Part shown: in pieces, positions 13,328-26,100 of the stretch
How positions within the stretch are numbered: position 1 is the first letter of the stretch
Layout: the number at the start of each line of letters is the position of its first letter
Assembly (NCBI GenBank): GCA_016801845.1
Contig: CM028922.1
Coordinates: 5,511,501-5,575,500, forward strand
Direction: 5' to 3'
Length of the DNA stretch: 64,000 nucleotides
Origin: Polydactylus sextarius
Lineage: Eukaryota > Chordata > Actinopteri > Polynemidae
Notes under the pieces: generated by a model
What the model was told of the DNA's origin: nothing
The model's database searches: none
The model's input: only the letters and a program-made list of their open reading frames with translations
Position numbers and translations under genes: made by a program

Positions 13328-14990
13328 ATTGTTTTCCTGTTAATAAATGTTAATATGAATAGAGTGTTAGAGAATGAATGTAAGAAATAAATATTAGTCT
13401 ATAATAAAAAATATCTATAATTCTTATAATTCTTAACACCATACTCGCTGAATAATAATAATAATAATGAAGAATATTCTATAAATATTTCATTCCTCTT
13501 TGTGGAACTGTGTGTTGAGAAAGTTTTTTTTGTTTGTTTTTGGGGTTTTTTTTGGTTTTTTTTCTCGGTTATATCTACTCAATAATTGTCAGTACATTCA
13601 AATGTATAGATGATAATAACGAGTCTTTGTTCAACCTGGACGATTAGGCTGAATCCCATGTCTTATTCCTTTGTGAGCAGAAACGTGAGCCTGTGTTGTT
13701 GTTTGTTTACACGGACCGATGAAGGATTATATTTTTATTCAAAAACAGTCGACAAGTTTGTTCTGGAGAGCGGGAGCGAAAACCTCTTCTAGTGTCTTTT
13801 AGTCCTGTTTTCATTTCATCGCTGAACTAGAACTTTTTTCTGAAATTGTGCTTTGTAAAAGCTTTTTTTCTTTTCTTTTCTTTTTTTTTTTTGTTGCTTT
13901 ACCGGTTTTAGTGAATCACAGAATTCATATCAAAAAAAAGCATGGCAGTGTTGTTGAATGTTATGTTCATGTGTGTTGGTTATACAGTGTTATGATAAGT
14001 ATGTGTGTGTGTGTGGAGTCAGACTCGTTGGATGTGTTTTTTCCAGTAGCCTACTTGTGTTGTTGTTCGCTGCAAACGTGGCGACGTTCACGTCGTCATT
14101 AAAACTCTCTACTTCTGAAAGCACAGCCCCCCCCGCCCGCCAAATTCTCTCAGGTCGTCAGAGCTTCATGACTCTCTCTCTCTCTCTTTCTCTCTCTGTG
14201 TCTGAGAGTTGGAAACATATTGGCTTACTGCCCCCCCCCACCCCACCCCCCAGTCTCACTGTCCTCTGGAAGTCTGCGCTCCATATTACAGCAATTACAG
14301 AGAATTTGTCTGATATTTAATGTGTGAGGGGCTCTATCAAGTGCAAAAAAACAAACAAAAAAAACAAAAAAAAAAGGCGTAACCTGCTTCACTGTCGCCG
14401 TAGCAGTGGTTTGATTATCAGACAGCATGACGTCCGCTGTCCAGGGTTCGTAAAATCAGCTCCGATCAGCAATATAACTGTTTCTGTAGGATCAAACAAA
14501 TGTCATTTTTGTTTCCCGTGCATGACAAGAATGGGAAGATACCTCCACCTCCTCTTTTTTTGATTTGATACTGTAGTTACAGTGAAGTCTCCTCAAAATA
14601 CTCTCATTCTGGTGGTTAAATAATCATGATTGATGGACGATTTTGTCGTTATTTGAATATTTAAAGTAAATTTTTAAATTAAAGAAATCAGTCATTGTGT
14701 TTTACTGTCAACTTAGTGCAGAAACTTTCAATATATTCACTTTACATACATGTAATGTGGAATAATATTACAAGTAAAGGAAGCAGTATAAAATATTATG
14801 TTAAATCACAGGAGCACAGTTAATGATCTGTTTTTCGGTTTTTAAACAATAAAAGATAAAGATTTTAAGAGTTTACACATGTTGGTTTCTGGGCTATTTC
14901 ATTGTTATCAGTTTACCCCTGAGACTGTGAGTATTTTGAGCAGAACTCACTGATTATAACTTTGAATCACATCCTTTTGTTGTCTAAATC

Positions 14991-14996
14991 AATAAA
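14991..14996 (+). terminator. Candidate AATAAA polyadenylation signal for short AAK1 mRNA
   Basis: A canonical AATAAA lies about 3.3 kb after the short-isoform stop codon, with TG/T-rich sequence shortly downstream. An earlier AATAAA at 12542-12547 is an alternative. Which one is used cannot be told from sequence. Confidence 0.25.
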
Positions 14997-16429
14997 CGTC
15001 TGGTTTAAAGCGGCTGGTTTCAAAGGAGCAAAGTCTCTTTCAGACGTTATTTACTGTAGGAACTGCATGTGCAACCGTAGGCTTATGTTCTTTGTTTTAT
15101 TTTCATCATCCTCTTTATGATCCTTCCACTCAACGGCTCAAGTCATTTGCAGTTACTGTTTGAACCTATGCAACTCCCGAGCTTTCTCCCTGTAGCCGCC
15201 TGTGTGCTGTTGTAATCGGTAAAAAGCCAAGCAGGTAGTGAGATTAGTCCTCGACGTGAAACAGGAGCCCCTCGTTCTCTGTTGTTGTTTTGCCAAAAAT
15301 GAAATCAGATACTATTGAGTGTTTTTTGAGACGCCTCTTGTCTTGTTTGGCCCAAAACCCGCGTCAGAGCTGTGGTATCGTGTGCTCCTTCTATTTTTGT
15401 GAGATAATTAAAGAATTATAAAGGGATGGCAAATAAAATACAAATGTCAATGTCAATGTGTTGGGAGTTTTAATTGTCAGATTCTCTGATGCCATCAACA
15501 TTCGTATTAATTGATTTGTTTGAACTTTTCTTTTCAATCGTTATATAAAATCTCTGCTTCAGCTGCTTTTATTTTGATAGTTTCCCAGAATCCAATACTA
15601 AATACATGTACAGGAAATACTTTGGGTGGGAGAGTAAGGGTTTAAATAATTAGTTAAATTGTAACATAACATTTTAGGGTTTGGTTTAATTGTTTAATTG
15701 CACTAATCAACATCTTATTCTACTTGGAAAGCAGGTTTAAGTCTACTCAGGTAAGATCAAACATCAGCTTCATGCCCCCATTTAAAAAAATCAATTCATT
15801 TTTTAGTTTGACATTTTTTTTTTTTTGTAACTACACCTTTTACCTTCTAAAAGATAATCATCTCATTGTCTTTAACATATTAGAGTTAAAAACAAAAAAA
15901 GAGCAGCGTAGAAATAACAAAATGTCACTGTCACTTTAAAACTAAAAATATGTGTCACTGGAGAAGAAAAGTGCAGATTTAAAAGATAAAGATAAATATG
16001 GCTGGATTTCATTTTTAGTGTGTTTGGTTTCAGTGTTGAGGTACCGCTGGCTGCACGCTGCCTCACTGTCACACTGCCAAACCTTATTGAGACACTTAAG
16101 TAGATCAGAGACATAGTTAAAGTGCTTTTCCTTCTATTTGCCTCAAAGTCCAGTTTCAATCAGATTATGTTTCAAACCAGGCGTCCAAGCTTCACTGATA
16201 AACATCATGAGCTCAACATGGCATCTAAAAGTTCAAGAGAGAGTTGCATTTTTTCTTTTTTTGTTTCCACTAAAATCTGTTGACGGTTTCTGTCACTGAA
16301 TATTGGTTTTATTCAGATAAACATTAATTTCTGTTATGTTCAATATCACTCTTTTGTTTCAAAGATCACAAAACCTTATATGTATATACACATGTATCTT
16401 GACGTTTCTCTGATTTCTTCCTCGTACAG

Positions 16430-17130
16430 ACCTGCAGAGGGAGCTCAACAGTAACGTACTGCCCGGCTCCTCGACTGTGGCTTCTGTGCAGTTCTCTGAG
16501 GAGACACAAAGTCAGACGATCCAGAAGAAAACTGCTGCTGCTGCTGCTTCTGCTTCATGTGTCTATGACAAACACATGTTGCAATCAGATGAGGGGGGCA
16601 CACAGCACCACATGATACCAGCTCCCCCCACCCATTTTCACTTCAAACCTGTCAACCAGGATCCCCAGTTCCAGCCTCCAAACAGTCCAGTCTCCCCTGA
16701 TGTCTTCCAGCTGGCCCCTTTTAAACCACCAGCTAGAGAAAGCAAGGTGACGTTCAGCGGCTCCTCCTTCGCTTCGTCTCATAAACCCGATGAAGCACCT
16801 GATGTTTTCCTCCAGGCTCCGTTTGGAAAGAGGCAGGAAATGACCAAAGCTAAAGACGCATTGAAGTCAAATCCACAACAGATTCAAACCAGCAAACAGA
16901 GTCATCTGGTCCCAGTATCTCCTCAGGGTCTCTGTAGCCGTGCGCCTCCTCAGCCTCTGCTCCAGCAGCCGGTGGCGGTGCACAGAGTGGTCACCAGGAT
17001 CGGTCAGCAGGCCGCTGTGAGCTCTGTGGCCGTGGGGCCTCTGCATTCCTGGACCATAGCAGGAAGATCTCTGGATGACCCTTTTACTGCTGCACCTTTT
17101 CATCCAAGATACTGTCAGGGGAAACCTTGA
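16430..17130 (+). CDS. aak1: Alternative long 3' terminal coding exon of AAK1
   Basis: This exon has a good acceptor (CTCGTACAG before 16430) and enters in the phase left by the AAK1 exon ending at 11130. Splicing 11130 to 16430 therefore replaces the short terminal exon and gives a protein of roughly 1,077-1,099 residues. The exon reads about 233 codons and stops with TGA at 17128. It carries three aromatic APF repeats: DVFQLAPF, DVFLQAPF, and DDPFTAAPF near the end. These resemble the AP2/clathrin-binding repeats of the BMP2K tail and of the long AAK1 isoform (AAK1L), which is known to carry an extra clathrin-binding region. The splice phase and motifs are seen; use in transcripts is inferred. 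It is most likely a mutually exclusive 3' end, not a separate gene, because it has no start of its own and the phase fits. Confidence 0.8.
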
Positions 17131-18164
17131 TTATATAATCGCCTCTTAAAAAAACCAAGTCAGAGCTTTTTCTGCACTTACTCAAGGAGCCAAAGTATAA
17201 GTCAGTTGCAGTATTACCAAGTTTTATACTGAAGTTTTACCATTTTTTTTTTATTATTGCAGTATTAACGTTACTAAATGATCCCTTTACCAACTATTAG
17301 TTGTTTCAAATTAATGTTCTACCTCAGTCATTGATTTGTTTTCAGTCTGAGCACGACGGTGCAGCAATTCAGCACTTTACAGTCAGTCTGAACTTCAGTG
17401 GACTGATCATGGACCCAATTTAAATCTCTACTTGACATCTGAAAGGGTTTTGTTCAATTTTTCAACGAATTTCACCTTTTTTTTTTTTTTTTTTTTGCAA
17501 AATTGCCCATGCAATTTTTGTCAATATTTACTTTTCATTTTTCTTTGCTGGTTCTATTTTACTCACATTTACAAACATTTGTTTTCTAAAAGCATAAAAA
17601 CACATTAATACCTAAGATGTTAAGTAGCTGCTTTCAGTTAAATTCTGTGTATTACAAAAAAACAAAAATGGCTGACCCTTTTGTTTACATTTACATTTAC
17701 TTTATGGTTTGTACCTTTTTTTTAAATCAGTGCTGTAAATTTTCCAAACTGGTGTCAAGTGCGAAAAAAGGCACTAAACAGTTTGCTGAAAAGTAAAGAA
17801 ATCACATTTATAAATTATGAAAAATAATGATGTGAAACATTGATTTTTCACAGTTGAAAGAGGGAAAATCTTATTGCAGTTGTTACTTTGATGTTAACAG
17901 ACATAGAGCACTGTGAATTTTATAAAATATAAATATATATTCTCAGCAAAAGTTGTGAAAAATCCCAAATTGCTGGTTTAGGTCAGTTTCCTGCTCGATA
18001 GTCGTTCACGGATGCAGCTGCCGTTTTCCCCATCAGTGTTATTAATGAACTTTGTACTCATCTTGAAGGAGTTTGATGTTTGCTTTTTTAAGCTTGTTAA
18101 ACAAAAATATGTTTTGGATGAAGCATATCATGTTTTTGATTGAAATTCACCAATGTCTTACAAC

Positions 18165-18942
18165 TTAAAGTGAAGGTCCGAAGTTATTTGAACCCAGGGT
18201 CTGTTTCACCATGCAAATGATTTAAAAACACCGGCTCAAGAGATATTTTATGTTGGTCGAAGTAATATCGAGTTTGACCGTCTTTTGTTTTCACAACCAA
18301 ATAGTTAATAATGCAAGTAAATGGGGCAGCGAGCCAAACGTAACTAAATTGTCATTTTAATCACTAATAAAGCTCAAAATATCACTTCACTTCATCAGTA
18401 GCATGAGTAGGGTCCCTACACATAAACTGAAGTACTGATAACTTAGTAAGTTCGCTTATTTTCATAACAACTGATAATGAAGTGTGTTCCAGATCAGCAG
18501 ATTCATCATTTTCATGAACAACCGGTCAACGCAGCAATGAAGAATGAGGAAAATGGTGAATCTGCTGATGTGGAACATCCTTCATCACCAGGTGTTTTGA
18601 AAACAAGACGTTGGGTAAGTCTTGTAAAACAGTCTTTTTAATAAACTCTCGGTTCACTTATTAAGTTATCAGTACTTCACTTCATGTGTAAGGACCCTAT
18701 TCATGCTACTGCTGAAGTGAAGTGATATTTTGAGCTTTATTAGTGGTTAAAAATGACAATTTAGTTACGTTTGGCTGGCTGCCCCATTTACTTTCATTGT
18801 TACCTATTTGTCTGTGAAAACAAAAGACGGCCAAACTCGATACTACTTCAACCAACGTAAAATATCTCTTGAGGGATGTTTGACTTATATTCGTCGTGAT
18901 AAATAAACCCTGTGTTCAAATTACTCCAGACCATCACTTTAA
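18165..18942. mobile_element. Fold-back / MITE-type DNA transposon with very long inverted repeats
   Basis: The left arm (18169 to about 18452) and right arm (about 18655 to 18938) are inverted copies with modest divergence. Shared blocks include TTTGAACCCAGGGT/AACCCTGTGTTCAAA, GCCAAACGTAACTAAATTGTCA and GTACTGATAACTTA. An inner inverted pair (18484-18513 and 18549-18577) extends the palindrome almost to the centre. Both outer ends read TTAA followed by AGTGAWGGTC, consistent with a TTAA target duplication of piggyBac type, although TTAA may instead belong to the terminal repeat. There is no transposase ORF, so the element is non-autonomous. The inverted structure is seen directly; the family assignment is inference. 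Confidence 0.85.
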
Positions 18943-21507
18943 GGTAACACAGTAGGTCAAAAAAGTTAAGAGCTGCTAATGTCACAGGAAAAAAACACAA
19001 AAAAGCGTCACCTGTACGGAGCCAAAGTTTCTTATAAAGTGATAAGATTTTCAGTGATTCTTACAGTTTTGCTTTATATTTTTGGTAGATACAGACTTTT
19101 TTTTTTATAAACCATACTGCCTTTTGATGACTTGCATTTTGTTCATGCATAGTATTTTTCATTGATATTATCTGACTATGATACTGGACATTAGGAAAGA
19201 TTTTCAGTAAGAATGAAACTTTGTATTTTATTAAAGGTTTATGAACATGATGGCCTCATTCTAATTAATCAGTCCGATCATCTTTCTCTCTCTTTAACCT
19301 AGAAATAACTTCCTGGATCTGTTCAGTAAGGTATATACTCCAGCTTTGTATCCCATCTCCGACTTTCTTCACAGCAGGACGCCCAGGAGTTCATGGCTTC
19401 TAGTGGAAAATGTCTGTTCAAATTTAAATTGAAGCCACACGACAGCAGTAAGATTCCTGCAGGATCTTCAAGAGATTAAGATGTTTTTTTTCAGTCACTA
19501 AAATGTCACTAGAGGCACTCTGGAGGTCTGTGTTATGTTGATGACAGACTGGATGAAGTTTACTTGAAGTGAGTAATGACTCCCTGTCTTCTAAGTCTTG
19601 AGTTAGTGCAGGAGGATGTTGTTGCTACTGTCACAGCTTTTATTAAGTACAACTTGGAAAGAATTTCAGTCAGGGCAAAGAGGCCAGAGGTATTATGTTT
19701 CCAGGAAACTTTTTTTTTTTATCTTTGTTTTTTATTGACACCAGATTATGCAGATTAAACAGCCTTGAAAATGAAAAAAGAGAATGATAAAAAAAACAAC
19801 AGGATGATCTGGAAAAACACCATAAACACTTGAAAGTATGTCTGCTATTTCGTGAGAGCTTTTCATGTCAGGCTGTGTCCCCAATAAACTGGCACAAAAA
19901 AAAAAAAAAAAAACACAAAGCACGGCTCGAACGTCATCTTCAGGGAGGAATAGTTGAAGCTTGTGTGAAAGACGAGCCATTTGTTTTTGTTCCACAATGA
20001 TCAAAAAGGTCACGTGACGTTAGGATAGGTTTTTGTCAGAGAGATCGACTTTCCTTGAAGCAGCGTGTGGAAATAGATGATTCTGGAGATTTTTTTTTAA
20101 TATAGTAAATTAGTTCAAGGCTGTATGGCAGCCACAATAGTTCATAAACATACATAACTGTAGAGCTGATTAGCTGCGTGATGTCAGTGATTGTGCTATT
20201 GTTTCTGCAGCCAAGTTGGTGAACTGTGTGCTGCTTTTTTTTATATATATTTTCCCTCAAATGTATTAAAAGATGTTGATGTGGAATTATTTCCCAGTGA
20301 TGAAAGATGGTGCAATGTGATGAAACTTTAAACGCACAATGAAGAAAGATCAGTATGAGGAGTTGATTTGATCTTTCATTTTACTGATGAAAACTTGCAT
20401 GGAATAAAAAAAAAAAAATAAAACAAATAAAGATCCATAAAGTGGTTGTCACACTTGTGCATACCACATAAACACTGCTGGTAATTGTGGTGAGACGAGT
20501 ATTTGGTGTCTTTTTTTGTAGATGTAAGAACTCAATATTGTATATTTTCATCGTGGCTCATGCAAAGTTGGAAACCAAAGACAAAAGAGCCAGAAAGTTT
20601 CTCAGGTTGCACGTGCTCATCATTAAGTATTCATTCTCAGCGACGCTGGACTCTGTAAAAATGTTAAGCTGTGTAAATACCTCTTCCAGATCTCCATGGC
20701 GTCATAGTTGGATTTTCATTTTATTGTGGCTCTATAAGCCGACTGCCTGCCTCTGCTTCTGGCACTTTTCTCAGACACGCCTTCATGAGCTCACTGGCCG
20801 CAGGACTGCGAGTCCGCCGGTGTGCGTCTGTGAAAGCGTTTCCAAATGAAGAAACAACTAAAAACTAAAGTAAGCGCATGGAAAAGATATGTTTGGATTA
20901 ATTTTAGCAGATCTGGGTGGAATAATACTCATATGACCGGCATGTTGCACAATCTCCACCTCTGAAAATATAAGTATTATTATTGTTGTTATTGATCCCT
21001 CTAATCACTCATCAAAATTCAAGCTGTGTGCATATTTCCTGAGGTGCTGGCCAGGAAAGCAGAACTTGGCAGCTCAGATTCGCTTATTTCCAGGAAATTT
21101 AACCAGTTTTTCCATAAGTAGTGTGTAGCTTTGCCCTGGCATCTTCTAGACACTGGGGGCAACTTTACAAACCAAATGTAACAAACACCTCAACCACCAC
21201 TCAATCCCTCTTGTCCAAAAGACAAAGAGATGAGGTCAGCCATTCTATTTTCTTCATTGTTTTAATAACTAACAAATAATTCTTCGGACAAACAACTCGG
21301 AGCTTTCATAAAAATAGATCAACTTCCTGTTTTCTTGCTTGGAAGCAGCATGTAACTACTTTTGACTCAAATACCTACAATCTCAATCGTGTGTTGTCAT
21401 AATCATAATCAGGGGTTTGATTGAAAACAAAGAAAATTAATACTGCATCATGTTTATTTTCATAGTTGGAAGTCAGCACACAAGTGACTTTTCAAGTTGA
21501 ATGCCAG

Positions 21508-21532
<25 letters not shown>
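21508..21532. repeat. (CA)n microsatellite
   Basis: About twelve perfect CA units in the AAK1-ANTXR1 intergenic region. Confidence 0.9.
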
Positions 21533-21539
<7 letters not shown>

Positions 21540-23117
21540 GCAGGTGTTTTCAATTCTTCTTGCTGATTAGACAAAGTGATGCTGAGGGTTGCATGATGTC
21601 TCTAAACTTTATATAAGTTATAAAAGTGTTGACTTGTGTCCAGAATCCCTCCCTGTCTGTTCGTTATATAGTTCATTGCCCTTTGTGGCCTGAACTGGGT
21701 CCTTTTCAGAGCAGGAAAGTACAAGAGATCCTGTTTTTACAAGTCTTTAGAGTTATAATCCATCTGTCCAGGTGACACAATGTTCCTAAAAAAATATATA
21801 AGAAAAACATCCTAATAGTCACAGCCTGAGTCTCTGACAACGAGGAGAAAAACAACTTTTTAACAGATGTGTTGCGCATGATGTTGGTATGAATGAATTT
21901 GATCACAAGATTCGATAACTGCTCAGGCTGCTCGGTGTCAGGCTGATTTTCCAGAGGTCACTGCTCGTCACCGTCTCACTCTGCCGAACATATAACTCCT
22001 ATTTTTTTTAAGAGGTTTCATACCGACAGCTTTTACAGATTAAAGTCTCTTTTCTGTTTTCTAACTTTTACGATTTGTTTCCATTTGGATTATTTCTGAT
22101 GTTCAAAATGTCCAAGATCATTAGAGCGTTACAAGTTTTTATTTCATTACACGTATTAATTGAATTTAGATGACGAGACTCTTCTCTTCAGATGTGGAGA
22201 GCACTGACGTATAAATCTTAATGGGAGTTTGACATTGACATTTCGGTAAATAAGCTTATTGATATTCTCTCCAAAGGAGGGATTAAAAAATTTGTGTCAG
22301 TACAATGAATGTAACATTAGAACCAGATGAAGATTAGTCAAGCTTAATATAAAGGCTTGAATCATGGGAAATCTGTTAGCGTGGCTTTTTTTTTTTTTTT
22401 TTTGTTTGTTCTGTTTTGGATTTTTTTTTTCAGCATCCACAAGAAGCTTAAATCAAACACATAATGAAACCTAAAACACATATGTATTTCTGTGATTTAA
22501 TGAATATCGATTCACAAAATATACAGCATTTGCAAAACAGACCTGCATGTATAAAACACATGACGCAGTTGCCGAGTCACTGGATTGTCTGCGGTTTAAA
22601 ACACACTCTTCTTGTTTTTTTTTTTCACTGCGCAAAGCAGCAAAAAATTATTTAAGATCATTAAATCTGATTGACATCAAGCAAAACAAAAAGGAAAGAA
22701 AAAAGAGGCTAAATTGCAAGTTTATGAAACTCCAAGGCACATTGTGTGGCTTAACCAAATTGTCTGTTTTGTTTTGTTTTTTAAGGAAAGAAATGTTCTT
22801 ACTAAATTGCTTAGCTACAAAAAGCATTTAATAGCCAAAGCTGTGCTTGATATGTTAGATATTCACTTTCTAGACTTAAAAAAAAGTCCTAGTTCACGGC
22901 GTCGTGTGAGCCGCTTGTTGAGGAAAACAGACTTAGTTAGCTGAAAGTTTTCACTGTGCAGGTGTTGAATCACCAACTTCAGCAACAAAACGCAGTCACT
23001 TCGATTCTAACTCAGCTTGGACGTTTTTCCAACGGAGGCACAGTGAAAAGGTCTTTTCAGGTTTCCATCCTGAGTCTGGACCCTGCTCCTCAGCTTCCTC
23101 TTCTTCCTCCATCATCA

Positions 23118-26100
23118 TCAGTTGTTCTCATAATTGGGGCGTGGTGGAGGGCGTGACGGAGGAGGCGCTCTACAAGGAGGTGGCCCCTGAGGTGGAGGAG
23201 GCAGAGAGCCGGTCGGGGACGGCGGCGCAGAGACGGGGCTCACGTTGGTCGGGGGCAGGGCTCTGTTTGGAGGTGGCGTGTACATGGGAGGGGTGGTGGA
23301 GGATGGGGGAGGAGTGGACGGGAGAGGGGGCAGCGTTGAAGTTGGCGAGGGGGGCAGATTAAAGACTTGGCTGCCATCTGATGGACGACGTTGGTAAGTG
23401 TGGGGCAAAGTGTAGACGGGCGTTGATGGATGGTTGTAGATGGGGTAGCGAGGAGCTGGGTAGGACTTAGTTCTGGTGAAGTTTATGCACCGGCCCTTTA
23501 ATAGAAAGAAAAAGAAAAAGCACACACAAACTGGTTCAGCCCAAAATGAATCACTGGATTTGTTTTGTTTATGAACTTAAACCTGACTATAAAGACCATA
23601 AAACTGCTGCGTAATCAATACAAGTTTCCTGATTCGACTCCTGCTGGCACGGCAGTTGGCAGGTTCAGAGTGGTAAAGCTTTCAACAGACAGAAAGAGGA
23701 AATTCCTCTGTTAGTGAGTGTCTTGGAGGAAAACAGCATTCCTGCCAGTGCAGCCGCGCTGACGCTGGGAGCTGAAGGAAGCAGCATCTACTCTTAATGA
23801 CTTCTCCAGACAAGAGCATTCCTCCAGACAATACTCCAATCGTTTTCTTTTTACCTTTGTCTCCTCACTGTAATGCTTGAGGGTCTTTGAAGTCATTAAT
23901 CTTATGACCTGAAGCAGGTTTTACTTTTTTTTTTCTCTTAGTCTACAAAAAAATAAAATAAATAAAGTTAAGATTCCATCCTGGTTTCTACCGTGGTCTT
24001 TTGATTTTGAGCTGGAGGCTTTTCGCTCCAAATTCCCCCATCCCTCATTTCCAGAGGTCATGAATCTGTCTGCCAAAAGTTGACATAGTTGGTTTGCAAT
24101 CTTTGTCAACTGCTCTGTTTTCAAATGCACGCGCGCTTATCTCACAGCTGTAAAGAGCTGATGCTGTTTCTCATTACGCCACATGAATAGAATCACAGCA
24201 CCGTGTCATGACTTAACATTATTCTGTCTGGTATTTATAAATTATGACTTATGTCCTTTAAAAAAAACTCTCACCTTATCTCCAGGATGAGGTCGCATTA
24301 CGGACACTCTGTCGTAGCCTTTTCTCAGGAAAACACACAGAGCATCCAACTTGCCCTGAGGAGAGATGCAGATGAGATAGATGACCATACATTAAAAAAA
24401 AATAGTTCTACCAGAGGATAAACATAATTTATGTGCATTGGCTGACAATACAGCAAGAATGGTCATTAAAAAGAGAAGCGAAAAGCTACAGCAATAACTA
24501 AACTAGAGTTCGACTGTTTATTTGTGGCTGTGCCAAACTGTATCTGCCCCTCTTTTTGTTCCAAATGTCTCGCCTCGATTCTTCCATAGGGATCTTTATA
24601 TGGTGGAGAGGTAGAGAGAGAGAGACAGATAAATAAAGAATCTATTTTCTTAGGAATAACACCCACTCAACAGATTCCATATTCAAGGGTTAGCTCAGTT
24701 CACGTCTGTTTCTTATTACTATCCATTCAGTTGGCTGATATGTGAGGAAACAAATTTTATTAACTATTTCCTGGTAAAACACAACGGTCCCAGAAATACT
24801 GCGAGAGAAACATTTTCAGTTTGTGGTGGATGGACACCATCGTGAGAAAGTGATGTCAGATGTCAGAAGAGGATTTGAAACATCTGGCCCCAAACTCTAT
24901 TTTACATATGTTCACATTATGTGATCCATGTGACAGAAACATTGATACGTGACAACTGATGAAACCAAGAAGGACATTGATGCAGAGTCATGATTACAGT
25001 TAATTTGACCTGACAGGAATTTGAAAAACAAATCTGTATTGTGCATAAGATGAGGTGAGATGAGATAAGATCAGAGGAACACACAAACAGGATATTTTCT
25101 ATAACTGGATGAAAATAATGTATATTTTTGAGCACCTTGATGGGAGAATACCACATGTTTTGGCGGTTGGATTTATGCGTGTTGTAGTAAGGTCTGGGTG
25201 GAGGGAAATCAAACTCCTGTTCAGGCATCACAACTCGAGCATTTTTAGCTTTTTCCAGTTTGGCTCCTTCTTCAGTGGAGCCTTTATCTCCCCAACGGAC
25301 CTTAAACGAAAAAAAGAAAAAAACAGACAGATGATCAAAGTAAAAAATGGTTTAATATCAAACATACATCAAACTAGAGAAACAGAGAGCAGCTCTAGAT
25401 GTAGCTCCAGTTGATTTATCAGCGGGTCAATCCATCTGTTGGATGGATCGCAACTCAAACATTTATTGTTTATAGACGATTAATGCTACAGTTTTTAGGA
25501 ACCTACTGACTTTTACTTTTTTGCTATCTGTGTTGTATCACTTGTAAAGTAATGACATTGTGATCAGCCTCTGGTGCTACTTACTGTGCATTGTTTTTGC
25601 TAATTAGCCAATGTTAGCATGCTAATATGCATGATGAATATTACACCTGAATGTTAGCATTGCCGTTGTTAGCATGTGAGCATGTTCATTTTTTTTTTTT
25701 TTTTTTTTAGAAATGATTGATCCGATTTGAGCTGCGTCTATTTTTCATGTAAAAACACGACTCACTTCTCGCATAACCAGTTGTTTATTGCATGTTTTCA
25801 TGGAATCTAATTAAACTGGGTTTGCTGACAAAAAAAAAAAAAGTTAAAACAGAAGTTGGTCCCCTGGCCACAAAGTTTTATTGTGTCATTATTTTTTCCC
25901 CTAAAGCTCTCAGGGCACATGCATTTACTTTGGAAACTGTTTAATGGCACAAAACCCTCCAAAAAAAACCAAGAGACCCACTGCCACAGGTAATCTGCAC
26001 CCTCATAGGCAAAGAATGTCACCAAGCTCTTTTCCACGTTTCTTTTTTTCTTTTCTCCTCCTTTTTTTTGCTCATATTATGACCTTGAAGTGGAGAAAGC

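Larger units (their letters stand above)
17131..23117. other. Intergenic region between convergent AAK1 and ANTXR1
   Basis: No gene is recognised here. The region presumably contains the 3' UTRs of both flanking genes, which point towards each other. It holds the fold-back element at 18165-18942, T-runs near 17479 and 22388, a (CA)n at about 21508-21532, and an A-run near 19896. Scattered ORFs of 60-120 codons show no domain, start context or splice structure that would support them. Confidence 0.6.

Noticed and set aside
23118..23525. Proline-rich ORF as a stand-alone gene
   Set aside because: It is the last ANTXR1 exon; the sequence before GRCINFTR is intron read-through.
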